Made by a program: the position numbers and the translations under genes | Part shown: piece by piece, positions 41,927-50,715 of the stretch | Position numbering within the stretch: the first letter of the stretch is position 1 | Layout of the letters: every line of letters begins with the position of its first letter | Assembly: GCF_000687555.1 (NCBI RefSeq) | Contig: NZ_JHWJ01000009.1 | Coordinates: 123,819 to 187,818, forward strand | From: [Clostridium] aerotolerans DSM 5434 | GTDB lineage: Bacteria; Bacillota; Clostridia; Lachnospirales; Lachnospiraceae | Direction of reading: 5' to 3' | Length of the DNA stretch: 64,000 nt | The notes under the pieces: model-generated | Seen by the model: the letters and a program-made list of their open reading frames with translations, nothing else | Databases searched by the model: none | What the model was told of the DNA's origin: nothing

Positions 41927-42544
41927 ATGAACCAGCAGGAACTAATAGACATGCTTTTTAGAATCAGTAACATAATGAATGAAAACCGAAATTATTTAAT
42001 AGAGCTTGATGGTGTAGTAGGGGATAGTGATTTAGGCCTTACCATGTCCGATGGATTTTTGGCAGCTTATGAAGCAGTATCCGATGGAGCGGAACCGGAT
42101 CTTGGAAAGCTGCTTTACAAAGCCGGTAAGGCTATGGGAAATAAAGTCCCATCTACCATGGGAACGTTAATGGCAGCAGGCCTTATGCGTGCAGGGAAAG
42201 CCCTAAAAGGAAAGACCCAGCTTTCGGATACAGAGGTCTGCCTCTTGTTTGAAGCGTATGAAGAGGGCGTAGCTGATTTAGGAAAGGCCAAAATAGGAGA
42301 AAAAACGTTTCTGGATGGATTTCACCCAGGTGTAACGGTACTTAGAGAAATGCTGGATTCCGGCAATCATCTGGAGGAGGCATTAAAGGAAGCTGCTAAA
42401 AAAGCCTTTGAAGGATTTGAACATACTGCAACCATGCTGGCGATTCATGGCAGGGCAGCGACCAGAGGAGAGGCATCACGTCCCCTAAAAGATCCTGGGG
42501 CCGCAGTGGCTGCCCTTATTATGAAGGCTGCCGCAGGAATCTGA
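41927..42544 (+). CDS. DhaL-like nucleotide-binding kinase subunit
   Basis: A 205-residue helical DhaL protein that carries the ADP/ATP-Mg site for DhaK. The metal motif GDGDHG reads GDSDLG here; other features (NKVPSTMGTLMAAGLM, ATMLAIHGRAATRGEAS) are normal for the family. It is the last gene of the operon and ends at a strong terminator. The altered motif matches its divergent DhaK partner. Confidence 0.87.
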   Translation: MNQQELIDMLFRISNIMNENRNYLIELDGVVGDSDLGLTMSDGFLAAYEAVSDGAEPDLGKLLYKAGKAMGNKVPSTMGTLMAAGLMRAGKALKGKTQLSDTEVCLLFEAYEEGVADLGKAKIGEKTFLDGFHPGVTVLREMLDSGNHLEEALKEAAKKAFEGFEHTATMLAIHGRAATRGEASRPLKDPGAAVAALIMKAAAGI

Positions 42545-42553
42545 TTCCTAAAA

Positions 42554-42591
42554 AAAAGAGCAGAGCATTAAAAAACATGCTCTGCTCTTTT
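42554..42591. terminator. Strong bidirectional terminator at the end of the microcompartment operon
   Basis: AAAAGAGCAGAGCAT (42554-42568) and ATGCTCTGCTCTTTT (42577-42591) form a perfect 15-bp stem. It also ends the convergent HsmA gene. Confidence 0.93.
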
Positions 42592-42597
42592 CTATTT

Positions 42598-42969
42598 TCA
42601 CCTGTTTACCATAGCAAACATCATTCCCGATACAAAGGGAATGAGCCAGATGAACCATGCCACAAGGCTGAATTTATGAAAATTCTTCATCATCTTTTCC
42701 TGATGGCTCATCAGCACCACAGTTGCCCATACGGCATGAAAGAACATGATAATAATGGCCAGCATACCAGTCACTCCATGAAAATTAAGACGGAATTCCC
42801 CGGAAGCTAAGGTTCTCATCAGTGTAGTACCTACGGTATCAAAGACGAATCCCAACCAGAAGATGACCAGGTGCCATTTTTTTAGCTCCCCTTGTTTCTT
42901 TTCTGCCAAAACGCCAGTGGTATATAACAGAAGAGCAAGAGTAATTGTGATAACCGCATATGGTAACAT
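42598..42969 (-). CDS. HsmA-like (TIGR03987) membrane protein
   Basis: A 123-residue protein with four TM helices (about 2-20, 33-50, 66-86, 98-118) and conserved His/Trp/Phe residues around FHGVTGMLAIIIMFFHAVWA. The pattern fits the TIGR03987/HsmA family of small membrane proteins. Their function is not settled. GGAGAT lies just upstream of the start on the minus strand. It is a single-gene unit. Confidence 0.75.
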   Translation of the reverse strand: MLPYAVITITLALLLYTTGVLAEKKQGELKKWHLVIFWLGFVFDTVGTTLMRTLASGEFRLNFHGVTGMLAIIIMFFHAVWATVVLMSHQEKMMKNFHKFSLVAWFIWLIPFVSGMMFAMVNR

Positions 42970-43087
42970 AGATGGATCTCCTTTCCGTATATTGACATGA
43001 TATGATAGATAATAATTGCTGGTTTCATCTATACTATATAGTTTCTTTCCATATATAAATTATATACGGACCATTCCATTCTTTATT

Positions 43088-43633
43088 TTAATCCAGATCG
43101 TCATTTAATAATACCATATGAATATGATCTTCCCAAACACCATTGATCTTTAAATACCGGCGTGACAGTCCTTCATTAACAAAGCCCAGCTTTTCCGTCA
43201 CTTTTAATGATCTTATATTCCGTGGCATTACATTTGCTTCAATTCGGTGCAGACCATAGTCTTCAAATATAATTTGTATTCCCCGTCTTAAAGCTTCTGT
43301 CATATACCCATGATTGATCTCTTTTTCATCAAGCTTATAACCTAAAAAGCATGACTGAAATGCTCCTCTGGAGATACCTGTAAAGGCAATGCATCCAATG
43401 ACTTTATTTGGTTCCTCTTTCTTGAAAATCCATAGTCTTAAAGCGTTCTGATTGCAGGAATCGGCAATCAATTCTTTTTCCTGAAATTCCTTTGAATAAT
43501 ATTCATCATTTCTTATGGGTTCCCATATCTGTAAAAAATCCTTATTTCTTAAAATATAATCAAGAATCGGATTTAAGATAGAGACATCTGAGGTGCGAAG
43601 TATTAATTGTTCTGTTTCATAAGTAGTTTGCAT
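43088..43633 (-). CDS. GNAT acetyltransferase, RimJ/RimL type
   Basis: A 181-residue N-acetyltransferase of the RimJ/RimL group: TEQLILRTSDVS, an acetyl-CoA-binding motif region (GYMTEALRRGIQIIFEDYGLHR) and EANVMPRNIRSLKVTEKLGF. It transfers acetyl from acetyl-CoA to a protein N-terminus or small amine; the substrate is unknown. The ATG at 43631-43633 follows AAAGGAGG; a longer in-frame start at 43690 has no SD. It stands alone, divergent from the CsoR gene. Confidence 0.88.
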   Translation of the reverse strand: MQTTYETEQLILRTSDVSILNPILDYILRNKDFLQIWEPIRNDEYYSKEFQEKELIADSCNQNALRLWIFKKEEPNKVIGCIAFTGISRGAFQSCFLGYKLDEKEINHGYMTEALRRGIQIIFEDYGLHRIEANVMPRNIRSLKVTEKLGFVNEGLSRRYLKINGVWEDHIHMVLLNDDLD

Positions 43634-43729
43634 TTTAATTCCTCCTTTTATTACAGAATTACGTTCATAAGCGGACAAGCAGTATAACACAGGTAAAATA
43701 CGTTTGCAAGAAGTTTATGAGAACTGTTA

Positions 43730-43758
43730 TTGAGAAATATGGTAATTTTTAGTACAAT
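43730..43758 (+). promoter_or_regulatory. Promoter of the CsoR-Nik/Opp operon
   Basis: TTGAGA (43730-43735), 17-base spacer, TACAAT (43753-43758), about 28 bases ahead of the CsoR-type start. Confidence 0.6.
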
Positions 43759-43786
43759 AGAAAAAGAACAGGAGAGAGGTAATATT

Positions 43787-44128
43787 ATGGAAGAAGACAA
43801 GACATATCATACCCATGTATCAGAGGATGGAACAGAGTATACTCATAGCCACCATGGACATACCCACACCCATAAAAACACTAAGGTAGTTGAGAACCGC
43901 TTATCCCGTGCCATCGGTCATCTGGAGTCTGTAAAACGGATGGTAAGCGAGGGAAGGGACTGCAGTGAGGTTCTCATCCAGCTTTCCGCGGTCATATCAG
44001 CTCTTAATAACACGGGGAAAGTTATTTTAAAGGATCATATTGAAAATTGTATTGTGGATGCGGTGGAATCCGGGGACAAAAAAGCGATCGACGATCTAAA
44101 TCATGCCATTGAGCGTTTTATAAAATAA
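43787..44128 (+). CDS. CsoR-family metal-sensing repressor with His-rich N-terminus
   Basis: 113 residues from ATG 43787 (SD AGGAGAGAGG). The first 30 residues carry eight His residues (THSHHGHTHTH), and the rest is the CsoR helical domain with Cys59, His84 and Cys88, the C-H-C set typical of Cu(I) sensors. The His-rich tail and a downstream nickel/oligopeptide-type importer also suggest Ni, Co or Zn. It probably represses the importer operon when metal is high. The next gene starts about 80 bases on. Confidence 0.85.
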   Translation: MEEDKTYHTHVSEDGTEYTHSHHGHTHTHKNTKVVENRLSRAIGHLESVKRMVSEGRDCSEVLIQLSAVISALNNTGKVILKDHIENCIVDAVESGDKKAIDDLNHAIERFIK

Positions 44129-44208
44129 TATCCCCTGGGGAGGCTTGTGTGGGAGGCTCTGTTTCTACTATACTGAATATCAGAATGATGTATGGAGAGA
44201 GGGAGCAT

Positions 44209-45744
44209 ATGATGAAAAAAACTATGGCTGTCATTATGGCAGCTGTCTTTCTGGCTGCTTCGCTGACTGGCTGCAACACCAGCAATTCTTTTGGGACTGC
44301 CTCCACAGGACAAGCACCAGATAAGAAAATACTACGGGTATCGGAATCTTTTGCCCTTCAGACCTTAAATCCCCACCTGGATTACCAGGGCTGGTATACT
44401 TCCATTTACGGTGTAACGGAGACTTTGTTCTATATGAATGACCAGTCGACCCTGACGCCTCTCCTTGCAGAGAGTGCCAAGGCAGATGGTACCCTATGGA
44501 CAATTAAGCTTAAGGAACACATCAGCTTTTCCAACGGGGATCCGGTGACGCCGGATATGGTAATACGAAATTTAAAAGCAGCCGGGGAAATCAACACCAG
44601 ATTTGCTGATTTTAAAGACTATACTTATGGGGTGATGGATCAAAAGACCTTTACTATTGATACGAAAAAAGTATATCCAATGCTTCTAAACGATTTAGCA
44701 AGTCCTGAGCTCGCGATTGCGGACCTTGACCACAGCGGTGATATGAAGACAGGACTCGTGGCAACAGGCCCATTTGTCGTATCCTCCTTTGAACCAGGCG
44801 GCACCATAGAGGTTGCAAGAAATGAACAGTATTGGAACGGAAGGGCAAAACTTGACGGTGCAGTATTTTATTACATGCCAGAGGCAGGCACTTCCATGAT
44901 GGCGATGCAAAATGGGGAACTGGACGCTTATACCAGCGTGACCTCCGATGCAGCGGAGCAGTACCGAAAGGAACCGGATAAATATAAGCTGACCACAATA
45001 CCAGCCACCAGGTTGCAGTTTTACATATTGAATGAAAACCGGCAGAATGAGGCAGTTCGTAAAGCGATTAATTTAACTGTAGATGCAAAAGCAATCGAAG
45101 GGTATTTAAATGGTACCGTTTCTGAAACCGTCGGCCCTTTTAGCCCTACGGCGCCTTATGGTAAAGTGACCAAGGCAAAGCCGGACGTAACTGCTGCCAA
45201 GGCTTTGTTAGAAGAGGACGGATACACCTTAAATTCCGATGGCTATTATGAAAAGGATGGAAAGGTATTGTCCATTAAACTGGCTTATTACGCCGCAAGG
45301 AGCCTTGATACTCTGGCAGCTCTTATGCAGGAGCAGCTAAAAGAAGCAGGAATTATGGCGGTGCTCACCTGTGAGGAGGACCCGGATGGCACTTATATCG
45401 CCACCGGAGACTTTGATATTGGTTTGTTCTGCATGATTGCAGATAAGGCAGGAGATCCCTATTATTTCATCAGCTGTACCCTAAAAGACGGGGCGCCATA
45501 TAACTGCGGTGGCTTTCAGAATGAACAGGTCCAGTCAGAGATTTTAAAGCTGGAAACAGAAGCTGATACAAAAGAACGGGCCAGACTGGCAGACCAGATC
45601 ATCCAGACAGCCATAGACGAGAATGCCTTTGGATACGTGGCATTATTTAATAAGATTACGGTCACCAGAAACGGAGTCAGGGAAGTTGCAGAGAACAATC
45701 CCTTTGATTTCTACTTCCTGAATGCAGATACGGACATGGATTAG
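44209..45744 (+). CDS. Nickel/peptide-binding lipoprotein (SBP family 5)
   Basis: A 511-residue family 5 solute-binding protein (NikA/OppA type). The N-terminal lipoprotein signal ends at SLTGC (Cys at about residue 23). Family features include LTPLLAESAKADGTLWTIKLKE and AVRKAINLTVD. It captures a nickel-chelate or peptide outside the cell for the two permeases that follow. The ATG at 44209 follows GAGGG; the ATG at 44212 is equally possible. An in-frame start at 44149 lacks an SD. Confidence 0.9.
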   Translation: MMKKTMAVIMAAVFLAASLTGCNTSNSFGTASTGQAPDKKILRVSESFALQTLNPHLDYQGWYTSIYGVTETLFYMNDQSTLTPLLAESAKADGTLWTIKLKEHISFSNGDPVTPDMVIRNLKAAGEINTRFADFKDYTYGVMDQKTFTIDTKKVYPMLLNDLASPELAIADLDHSGDMKTGLVATGPFVVSSFEPGGTIEVARNEQYWNGRAKLDGAVFYYMPEAGTSMMAMQNGELDAYTSVTSDAAEQYRKEPDKYKLTTIPATRLQFYILNENRQNEAVRKAINLTVDAKAIEGYLNGTVSETVGPFSPTAPYGKVTKAKPDVTAAKALLEEDGYTLNSDGYYEKDGKVLSIKLAYYAARSLDTLAALMQEQLKEAGIMAVLTCEEDPDGTYIATGDFDIGLFCMIADKAGDPYYFISCTLKDGAPYNCGGFQNEQVQSEILKLETEADTKERARLADQIIQTAIDENAFGYVALFNKITVTRNGVREVAENNPFDFYFLNADTDMD

Positions 45745-45747
45745 AAT

Positions 45748-46683
45748 ATGAGCATGAGAAAATATATATCAGGGAGATTTCTTCAGCTGATTCCGGTTTT
45801 ACTTGGCATCACCTTTCTGACCTTTGCCCTCCTTTCCCTGGCTCCTGGTGATCCGGCTCAGAAAAAGCTGAGTGCCCAGGGGGTGGCGGTCTCAAAAGAA
45901 ATCCTTGAAGAAACGAGAAGGGAAATGGGGCTTGACCGCCCGTGGGGACTGCGTTATATCAACTGGCTTTCCGGTCTCATTCATGGGGATATGGGGAATT
46001 CCTATAAAGACGGGACACCAGTTGCGGGAAAGCTTATAAAGGCTATGAAATACACAGGCATTCTCTCTTTTTGCGCCTTTCTTTCCGCCCTGGTGATTTC
46101 CATACCACTTGGAGTTTACTGCGGAGTAAAAAAGAATGGAGTATTTGACCGGGTGATGAGGTGGTTCTGCCTGGCAGGCAACGCTGTTCCGGGATTTTTG
46201 TTAGCAGTGCTGCTCATGTACTTTTTTTGCCTCCGCATCCAGGCATTTCCCGTAATCGCAAAGGGCAGTGTCAAAGGACTTTTTCTTCCCACCATGACTC
46301 TGGCCCTTCCTCTGTCTTGCAGGCTGATCCGGCAAGTGAGAGCATCTGTGCTGAATCAGATGGGAATGGAGTATATTGATGGGGCTAAGGCAAGAGGCGT
46401 ATTAAAGCCATATATTCTTATTTTCCATATCCTTCGGAATGCCATGATCTCGATACTCACCGTTGCAGGTCTGTCCTTTGGAACACTCCTTGGCGGAAGT
46501 GTAGTGATTGAGACTATTTTCATGTGGCCTGGAATGGGAAAACTGGTGATGGATGCCATTACAGCAAGAGACTATCCGGTTATACAGGGCTTTGTCATGG
46601 TAATGGCGGTGATTTATGTGGTCATCAATTTAATTGTTGATATCTGTTATCATCTATTAGATCCCAGACTGGAGGAGATATAG
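45748..46683 (+). CDS. ABC importer permease (NikB/DppB type)
   Basis: A 311-residue permease with six TM helices. Features of the DppB/NikB family are GITFLTFALLSLAPGDPA near the start and the cytoplasmic EAA-like loop with MEYIDGAKARGVLKPYILIF. It starts 3 bases after the binding-protein stop with only a weak SD, suggesting translational coupling. It forms the channel with the next gene product. Confidence 0.9.
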   Translation: MSMRKYISGRFLQLIPVLLGITFLTFALLSLAPGDPAQKKLSAQGVAVSKEILEETRREMGLDRPWGLRYINWLSGLIHGDMGNSYKDGTPVAGKLIKAMKYTGILSFCAFLSALVISIPLGVYCGVKKNGVFDRVMRWFCLAGNAVPGFLLAVLLMYFFCLRIQAFPVIAKGSVKGLFLPTMTLALPLSCRLIRQVRASVLNQMGMEYIDGAKARGVLKPYILIFHILRNAMISILTVAGLSFGTLLGGSVVIETIFMWPGMGKLVMDAITARDYPVIQGFVMVMAVIYVVINLIVDICYHLLDPRLEEI

Positions 46684-47529
46684 ATGATAAAATTAAAAAG
46701 TATAGAAAATAGAAATTACATAAGAAGAAACGTGATCCTCATTCTGTTATTGATTTTAATGATTGTGGTCATAAGTCTTTTAGCCCCCCATCTGGTGCCC
46801 AATGATCCCTATGAGACCAATGCCTTATACCGAAAGGGAGCCCCAAATCTTAAGTACTTCTTTGGGACAGATAAGCTGGGCCGCTGTATCTTTTCCAGAG
46901 TTATTATGGGGACAAGGACTTCTGTTTTTTCCGCTCTTTTGGTTGTGACTGCTTCTCTGACCACAGGCACAGTTCTCGGTGTACTGGCAGGTTATTACGG
47001 AGGATTCTTAGACCGGGTGGTTACTGGAATTTGCGACATCTTCCTTGCATTTCCCCAGATGATATTGGCCATAGGAGTTGCAGGTCTTATGGGCGGAACC
47101 ATGACAAATGCTATCCTGGCTCTTGCATTAACTGGCTGGACCACCTATGCCAGGCTTTCCAGAGGGCTTGTGATGGCACTTAAAAATGAGGCATATATCA
47201 GTGCGGCCAGATTAAGCGGGAGCACTGGAGTAGAAATTATGGTGGAACACATTCTGCCAGGAATGGCTGGAGAGCTGATCGTCAATGCCTCCCTTCAGAT
47301 TTCATCGGTAATGATTGGCTTTGCTGGCTTATCTTATCTTGGTCTTGGAGTTTTAGTACCGGAAGCAGAATGGGGCTCCATGATCAGTGAGGCCGTGGGC
47401 TATATGCAGCAGGCACCCTGGGCTGTGATGGCACCTGGAGCCGCTCTTTTTATCACGGTTTTATTGTTTCAGCTGCTTGGAGATTCCCTTAGGGATTATT
47501 TTGGAGTGGGGAGAGGCGGATATGAGTGA
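46684..47529 (+). CDS. ABC importer permease (NikC/DppC type)
   Basis: A 281-residue permease with six TM helices and the DppC/NikC pattern: APHLVPNDPYETN, FFGTDKLGRCIFSRVI and the coupling loop AYISAARLSGSTGVEI. The ATG directly abuts the preceding stop and uses SD GGAGGAGAT within that gene. The stop overlaps the ATPase start by eight bases. Confidence 0.92.
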   Translation: MIKLKSIENRNYIRRNVILILLLILMIVVISLLAPHLVPNDPYETNALYRKGAPNLKYFFGTDKLGRCIFSRVIMGTRTSVFSALLVVTASLTTGTVLGVLAGYYGGFLDRVVTGICDIFLAFPQMILAIGVAGLMGGTMTNAILALALTGWTTYARLSRGLVMALKNEAYISAARLSGSTGVEIMVEHILPGMAGELIVNASLQISSVMIGFAGLSYLGLGVLVPEAEWGSMISEAVGYMQQAPWAVMAPGAALFITVLLFQLLGDSLRDYFGVGRGGYE

Positions 47530-49111
47530 AATAGTTCTGTCCATAAAAAATCTGTCTGTAAATTATGGGAACCAGCCCATTTTACAGGATATATCATTTG
47601 AGGTAAACAGAGGAGAAATCATAGGAATCGTGGGAGAGAGCGGGTGTGGGAAAAGCACTCTGCTACGAGCTCTGTTTCCTAAAAAGCCTGTTAATCTAAA
47701 GGTAGCTGCGGACCGTATCTTATTTGAAGACCTGGATATGATGGCTGGAGATAAGAAGCAGATTGAGATGTTGTGCGGAAGAGGGATGGGCATGATCTTT
47801 CAAAATCCTAAAGCCTCATTTAATCCCATTCGAACCTACAGAAGCCAGTTCATAGAAACTTTAAAAAGCCATGGGATGTATCAAAAGGAAACGTTTGAAC
47901 CACTTGTTCTTCGTACGTTTGAGAGCATGAACTTAATGGGAGTAAGAGAGATTTTAGACAGTTGCCCTTATGAGATGAGCGGCGGTATGAACCAGAGAAT
48001 TGCCATTGCACTCTCCATTCTGTTAAATCCACGGCTCCTTCTGGCAGATGAGCCTACCAGTGCTCTTGACGGGGCGTCACAGGAACATGTGATGGAAGAA
48101 CTTTTAGGAGTACGGTCCCATACCAATACCTCCATCCTTTTAGTGACCCACAACATCGGCCTTCTGGCAGGCATTGCAGATAAGGTAGGAGTCATATATG
48201 AGGGAAAGCTGGCGGAATGGGGACCCGTTTCTAAGGTACTGAAATCGCCGGAGCATCCTTATACGAAAACCTTGCTGGAAGCAGTACCAAAAGTAAGAAC
48301 GGCTGATCACATCATAAAAGAAAGAAGCTCTGAAAGCATATTAAAGCTTCAGGAAGTGAGCAAAGAGTATAAGAGAAGGAAGATGCCATTTTTGGCCCTG
48401 TCCCAGATCGGGTTAGAAGTAAAGGCAGGAGAAATACTTGGCGTAGTAGGAGAAAGCGGAAGCGGAAAGAGCACCTTACTCAGCATGATCGCAGGCCTTT
48501 GCTCCCCTACGGACGGATCGGTCATTTTTAAAAATAAGATCATGGAGAAGCGGAGAAACAGAGCTGATTTTGGCAAGCTGCAGATGGTGTTCCAACATGC
48601 AGCCGAATCCTTTGATCCAAGGTATACCATTGGGCAGACCATTGGAAAAGCCATAAAAAACTTATGCGGTGTAAAAGACAAAGAGGATAGGGAGAAAAGA
48701 ATCCATGAACTCTTAAAGAGGGTAGGGTTAAACCCGGAGCTTACTGACCGGTATCCCTTTGAGCTTAGCGGAGGCCAATGCCAGAGAGCTGCCATTGCAA
48801 GGGCGATTTCTGTTGGCCCGGAGCTGCTTTTGTGTGATGAAATTACAAGTGCCCTGGACGTTTCCACACAAAATGGAATCATTGAATTATTAAAAGGGCT
48901 TGTAAAGGAAACTGGAATGGCAGTCATTTTTGTTTCTCATGATCTTGCGCTGGTGAGCAACTTTTGTGATACCATCATGGTGCTTTGCAAGGGAGAGTGC
49001 GTAGAGGCTGCCGCGGCAGGAGATTTAATAAAAAATCCAAGTCAGGATTATACAAAAAAATTGCTGAAAACTGCAAGGATAGATGGAGGCATTTTAATTG
49101 GAACAGATTGA
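47522..49111 (+). CDS. Fused double ABC ATPase (NikDE/DppDF type)
   Basis: 529 residues from ATG 47522 (SD GGGAGAGGCGG). Two full ATPase domains are fused. The first (about 1-250) has Walker A GESGCGKST, signature MSGGMNQR and Walker B LLADEPTSALD. The second (about 270-529) has GESGSGKST near residue 310, LSGGQCQR and LLCDEITSALD. Nik and Dpp systems usually encode these as two genes. It powers the importer formed by the preceding three genes. The next gene overlaps its end by 14 bases. Confidence 0.93.
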   Translation: MSEIVLSIKNLSVNYGNQPILQDISFEVNRGEIIGIVGESGCGKSTLLRALFPKKPVNLKVAADRILFEDLDMMAGDKKQIEMLCGRGMGMIFQNPKASFNPIRTYRSQFIETLKSHGMYQKETFEPLVLRTFESMNLMGVREILDSCPYEMSGGMNQRIAIALSILLNPRLLLADEPTSALDGASQEHVMEELLGVRSHTNTSILLVTHNIGLLAGIADKVGVIYEGKLAEWGPVSKVLKSPEHPYTKTLLEAVPKVRTADHIIKERSSESILKLQEVSKEYKRRKMPFLALSQIGLEVKAGEILGVVGESGSGKSTLLSMIAGLCSPTDGSVIFKNKIMEKRRNRADFGKLQMVFQHAAESFDPRYTIGQTIGKAIKNLCGVKDKEDREKRIHELLKRVGLNPELTDRYPFELSGGQCQRAAIARAISVGPELLLCDEITSALDVSTQNGIIELLKGLVKETGMAVIFVSHDLALVSNFCDTIMVLCKGECVEAAAAGDLIKNPSQDYTKKLLKTARIDGGILIGTD

Positions 49112-49838
49112 AGAACGAGTTAAAAAGTATTGGACCAGACGGGCTCATGATTTTTCGGCTGTACGCAGAATGGAATTGGGAGATGAGATCAGTAAGCGAT
49201 GGCTGACAGAAATTAGTACCTATTTACCGGATAAAACTCCCCTTAAAATATTGGATGTAGGGACTGGGGCCGGATATTTTGCGGTACTACTCTCTATGGA
49301 GGGACATGAAGTATGTGGAATTGATCTTACTCCTGCCATGATTGATGAGGCAAAAAGTCTGGCAGAGGATTTAAAACGTTCCATAAGCTTTCAGGTGATG
49401 GATGCCCAGAACCTGGAGTTTCCGGATGAAACCTTTGATGTGGTCGTTGCCAGGAATTTGACCTGGACCTTACCAGATCCTAAAAAAGCATACGGAGAAT
49501 GGCTGAGAGTCTTGAAAAATGGCGGGCTTTTGTTAAACTTCGACGCAGATTATGGACAAGAGGTCCTAAACCTGGACCCTGGGGAGGAAGAAAAGGACTA
49601 TGTCGGCTCCGGCACCCATATGGGCATGACCAGGGAACTTCTTTTAGAATCAAACCAGATTACAAAGTCTATGGAAATCAGCCAAAGCAAAAGACCGGAT
49701 TGGGACCTAAAGGTACTAATGGAGATCGGATATATAAATTGCAGGTGCGATAGGAATGCAGGAGCCAGGATTCTGAGGGATAAGAATGGGGAGAAAGCGC
49801 CTACCTTTCTCATCGCTGCAGAAAAAGCGGGGGAATGA
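49098..49838 (+). CDS. Class I SAM-dependent methyltransferase (first of a tandem pair)
   Basis: A 246-residue methyltransferase with SAM motif I LDVGTGAGYFAVLLS, an acidic motif II (GIDLTPAMIDEA) and VVARNLTWTLPDP. TTG 49098 is chosen because GGAGG lies 8 bases upstream; it overlaps the ATPase gene by 14 bases, so it belongs to the importer operon. The downstream gene is a clear paralogue. The substrate is unknown; a metal chelator or small thiol/amine linked to the importer is plausible. Confidence 0.85.
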   Translation: MEQIEERVKKYWTRRAHDFSAVRRMELGDEISKRWLTEISTYLPDKTPLKILDVGTGAGYFAVLLSMEGHEVCGIDLTPAMIDEAKSLAEDLKRSISFQVMDAQNLEFPDETFDVVVARNLTWTLPDPKKAYGEWLRVLKNGGLLLNFDADYGQEVLNLDPGEEEKDYVGSGTHMGMTRELLLESNQITKSMEISQSKRPDWDLKVLMEIGYINCRCDRNAGARILRDKNGEKAPTFLIAAEKAGE

Positions 49839-49842
49839 AATC

Positions 49843-50592
49843 ATGTTGTTGGAAGAAAATAAAAAATACTGGACCAACCGAACCATGGGATATTCCCAGG
49901 TAAATGAAAAGGAGCTTTCTTCCAGCCAGAAAGAAAAATGGCTGGACGTCATCACCCGTTATTTACCAGGAGACAGAAAAAACATAAAGGTGCTTGATAT
50001 GGGCACCGGGCCAGGTTTTTTTGCCATCATATTAGCAGAGGCCGGTTTTCATGTGACAGCTGTGGATTGTACAGAATCCATGCTTAATCGGGCGAAAATA
50101 AATGCAGGAGAATTAAAGGAGCGGATTACCTGGGTGCTTTCCGACGCAGAAAAGACAGGCCTTGAATCAGAATCATATGATGCAGTTGTCAGCAGAAATG
50201 TGACTTGGAATTTAAAAGAACCAGAGAAGGCATATAGAGAATGGCTGAGAGTCTTAAAGAAAGGCGGAGTTCTCTTAAACTTTGATGCGAACTGGTATCA
50301 GTATTTATTTGATGATGAAAAAAGAAAAGGCTATGAAACGGACAGAAAGCGGGTCAAAGAGCAGTGTGTGGAGGATCATTACACATGCACAGATATTGAT
50401 GCTATGGAGTCAATTGCTAAAAAGCTGCCCCTAAGCAGCAGGTGCAGACCCCAGTGGGATCTTGAGGTATTAAATAGCCTTACCGTATCAAAGGTGAAAT
50501 CAGACCCTGATGTGTGGAAACAGGTGTGGTCCGATGAAGAAAAAATCAACTATAACTCCACACCCATGTTTTCCATTTATGCTATAAAATAA
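49843..50592 (+). CDS. Class I SAM-dependent methyltransferase (second of a tandem pair)
   Basis: 249 residues from ATG 49843 (SD GCGGGGGA in the upstream gene end); an in-frame ATG at 49786 lies inside the previous gene. Motif I is LDMGTGPGFFAIILA, with AVDCTESMLNRAK and VVSRNVTWNLKEP. It shares KYWTNR/KYWTRR N-termini and the same segment order with its neighbour, so the pair arose by duplication. The pair ends the CsoR-Nik/Opp operon. Confidence 0.85.
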   Translation: MLLEENKKYWTNRTMGYSQVNEKELSSSQKEKWLDVITRYLPGDRKNIKVLDMGTGPGFFAIILAEAGFHVTAVDCTESMLNRAKINAGELKERITWVLSDAEKTGLESESYDAVVSRNVTWNLKEPEKAYREWLRVLKKGGVLLNFDANWYQYLFDDEKRKGYETDRKRVKEQCVEDHYTCTDIDAMESIAKKLPLSSRCRPQWDLEVLNSLTVSKVKSDPDVWKQVWSDEEKINYNSTPMFSIYAIK

Positions 50593-50715
50593 GATTCTGC
50601 AAATCTCCATTAAAAATCATTTGCCCAAAAGCACATTTCGAAGTATAATTACTTGAAGTGTGTTTTTTATTCCTACTAAAATGATATAATATTGATAAGA
50701 AAGAGGTAGAATCAG

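Noticed and set aside
43787..44128. CsoR-type protein as the regulator of the copA operon
   Set aside because: It is almost 40 kb from copA and heads its own importer operon; local control is more likely.
48349..48927. 192-codon minus-strand frame inside the fused ATPase gene
   Set aside because: It mirrors strongly conserved ATPase motifs and has low-complexity Ser/Pro composition; typical antisense shadow.
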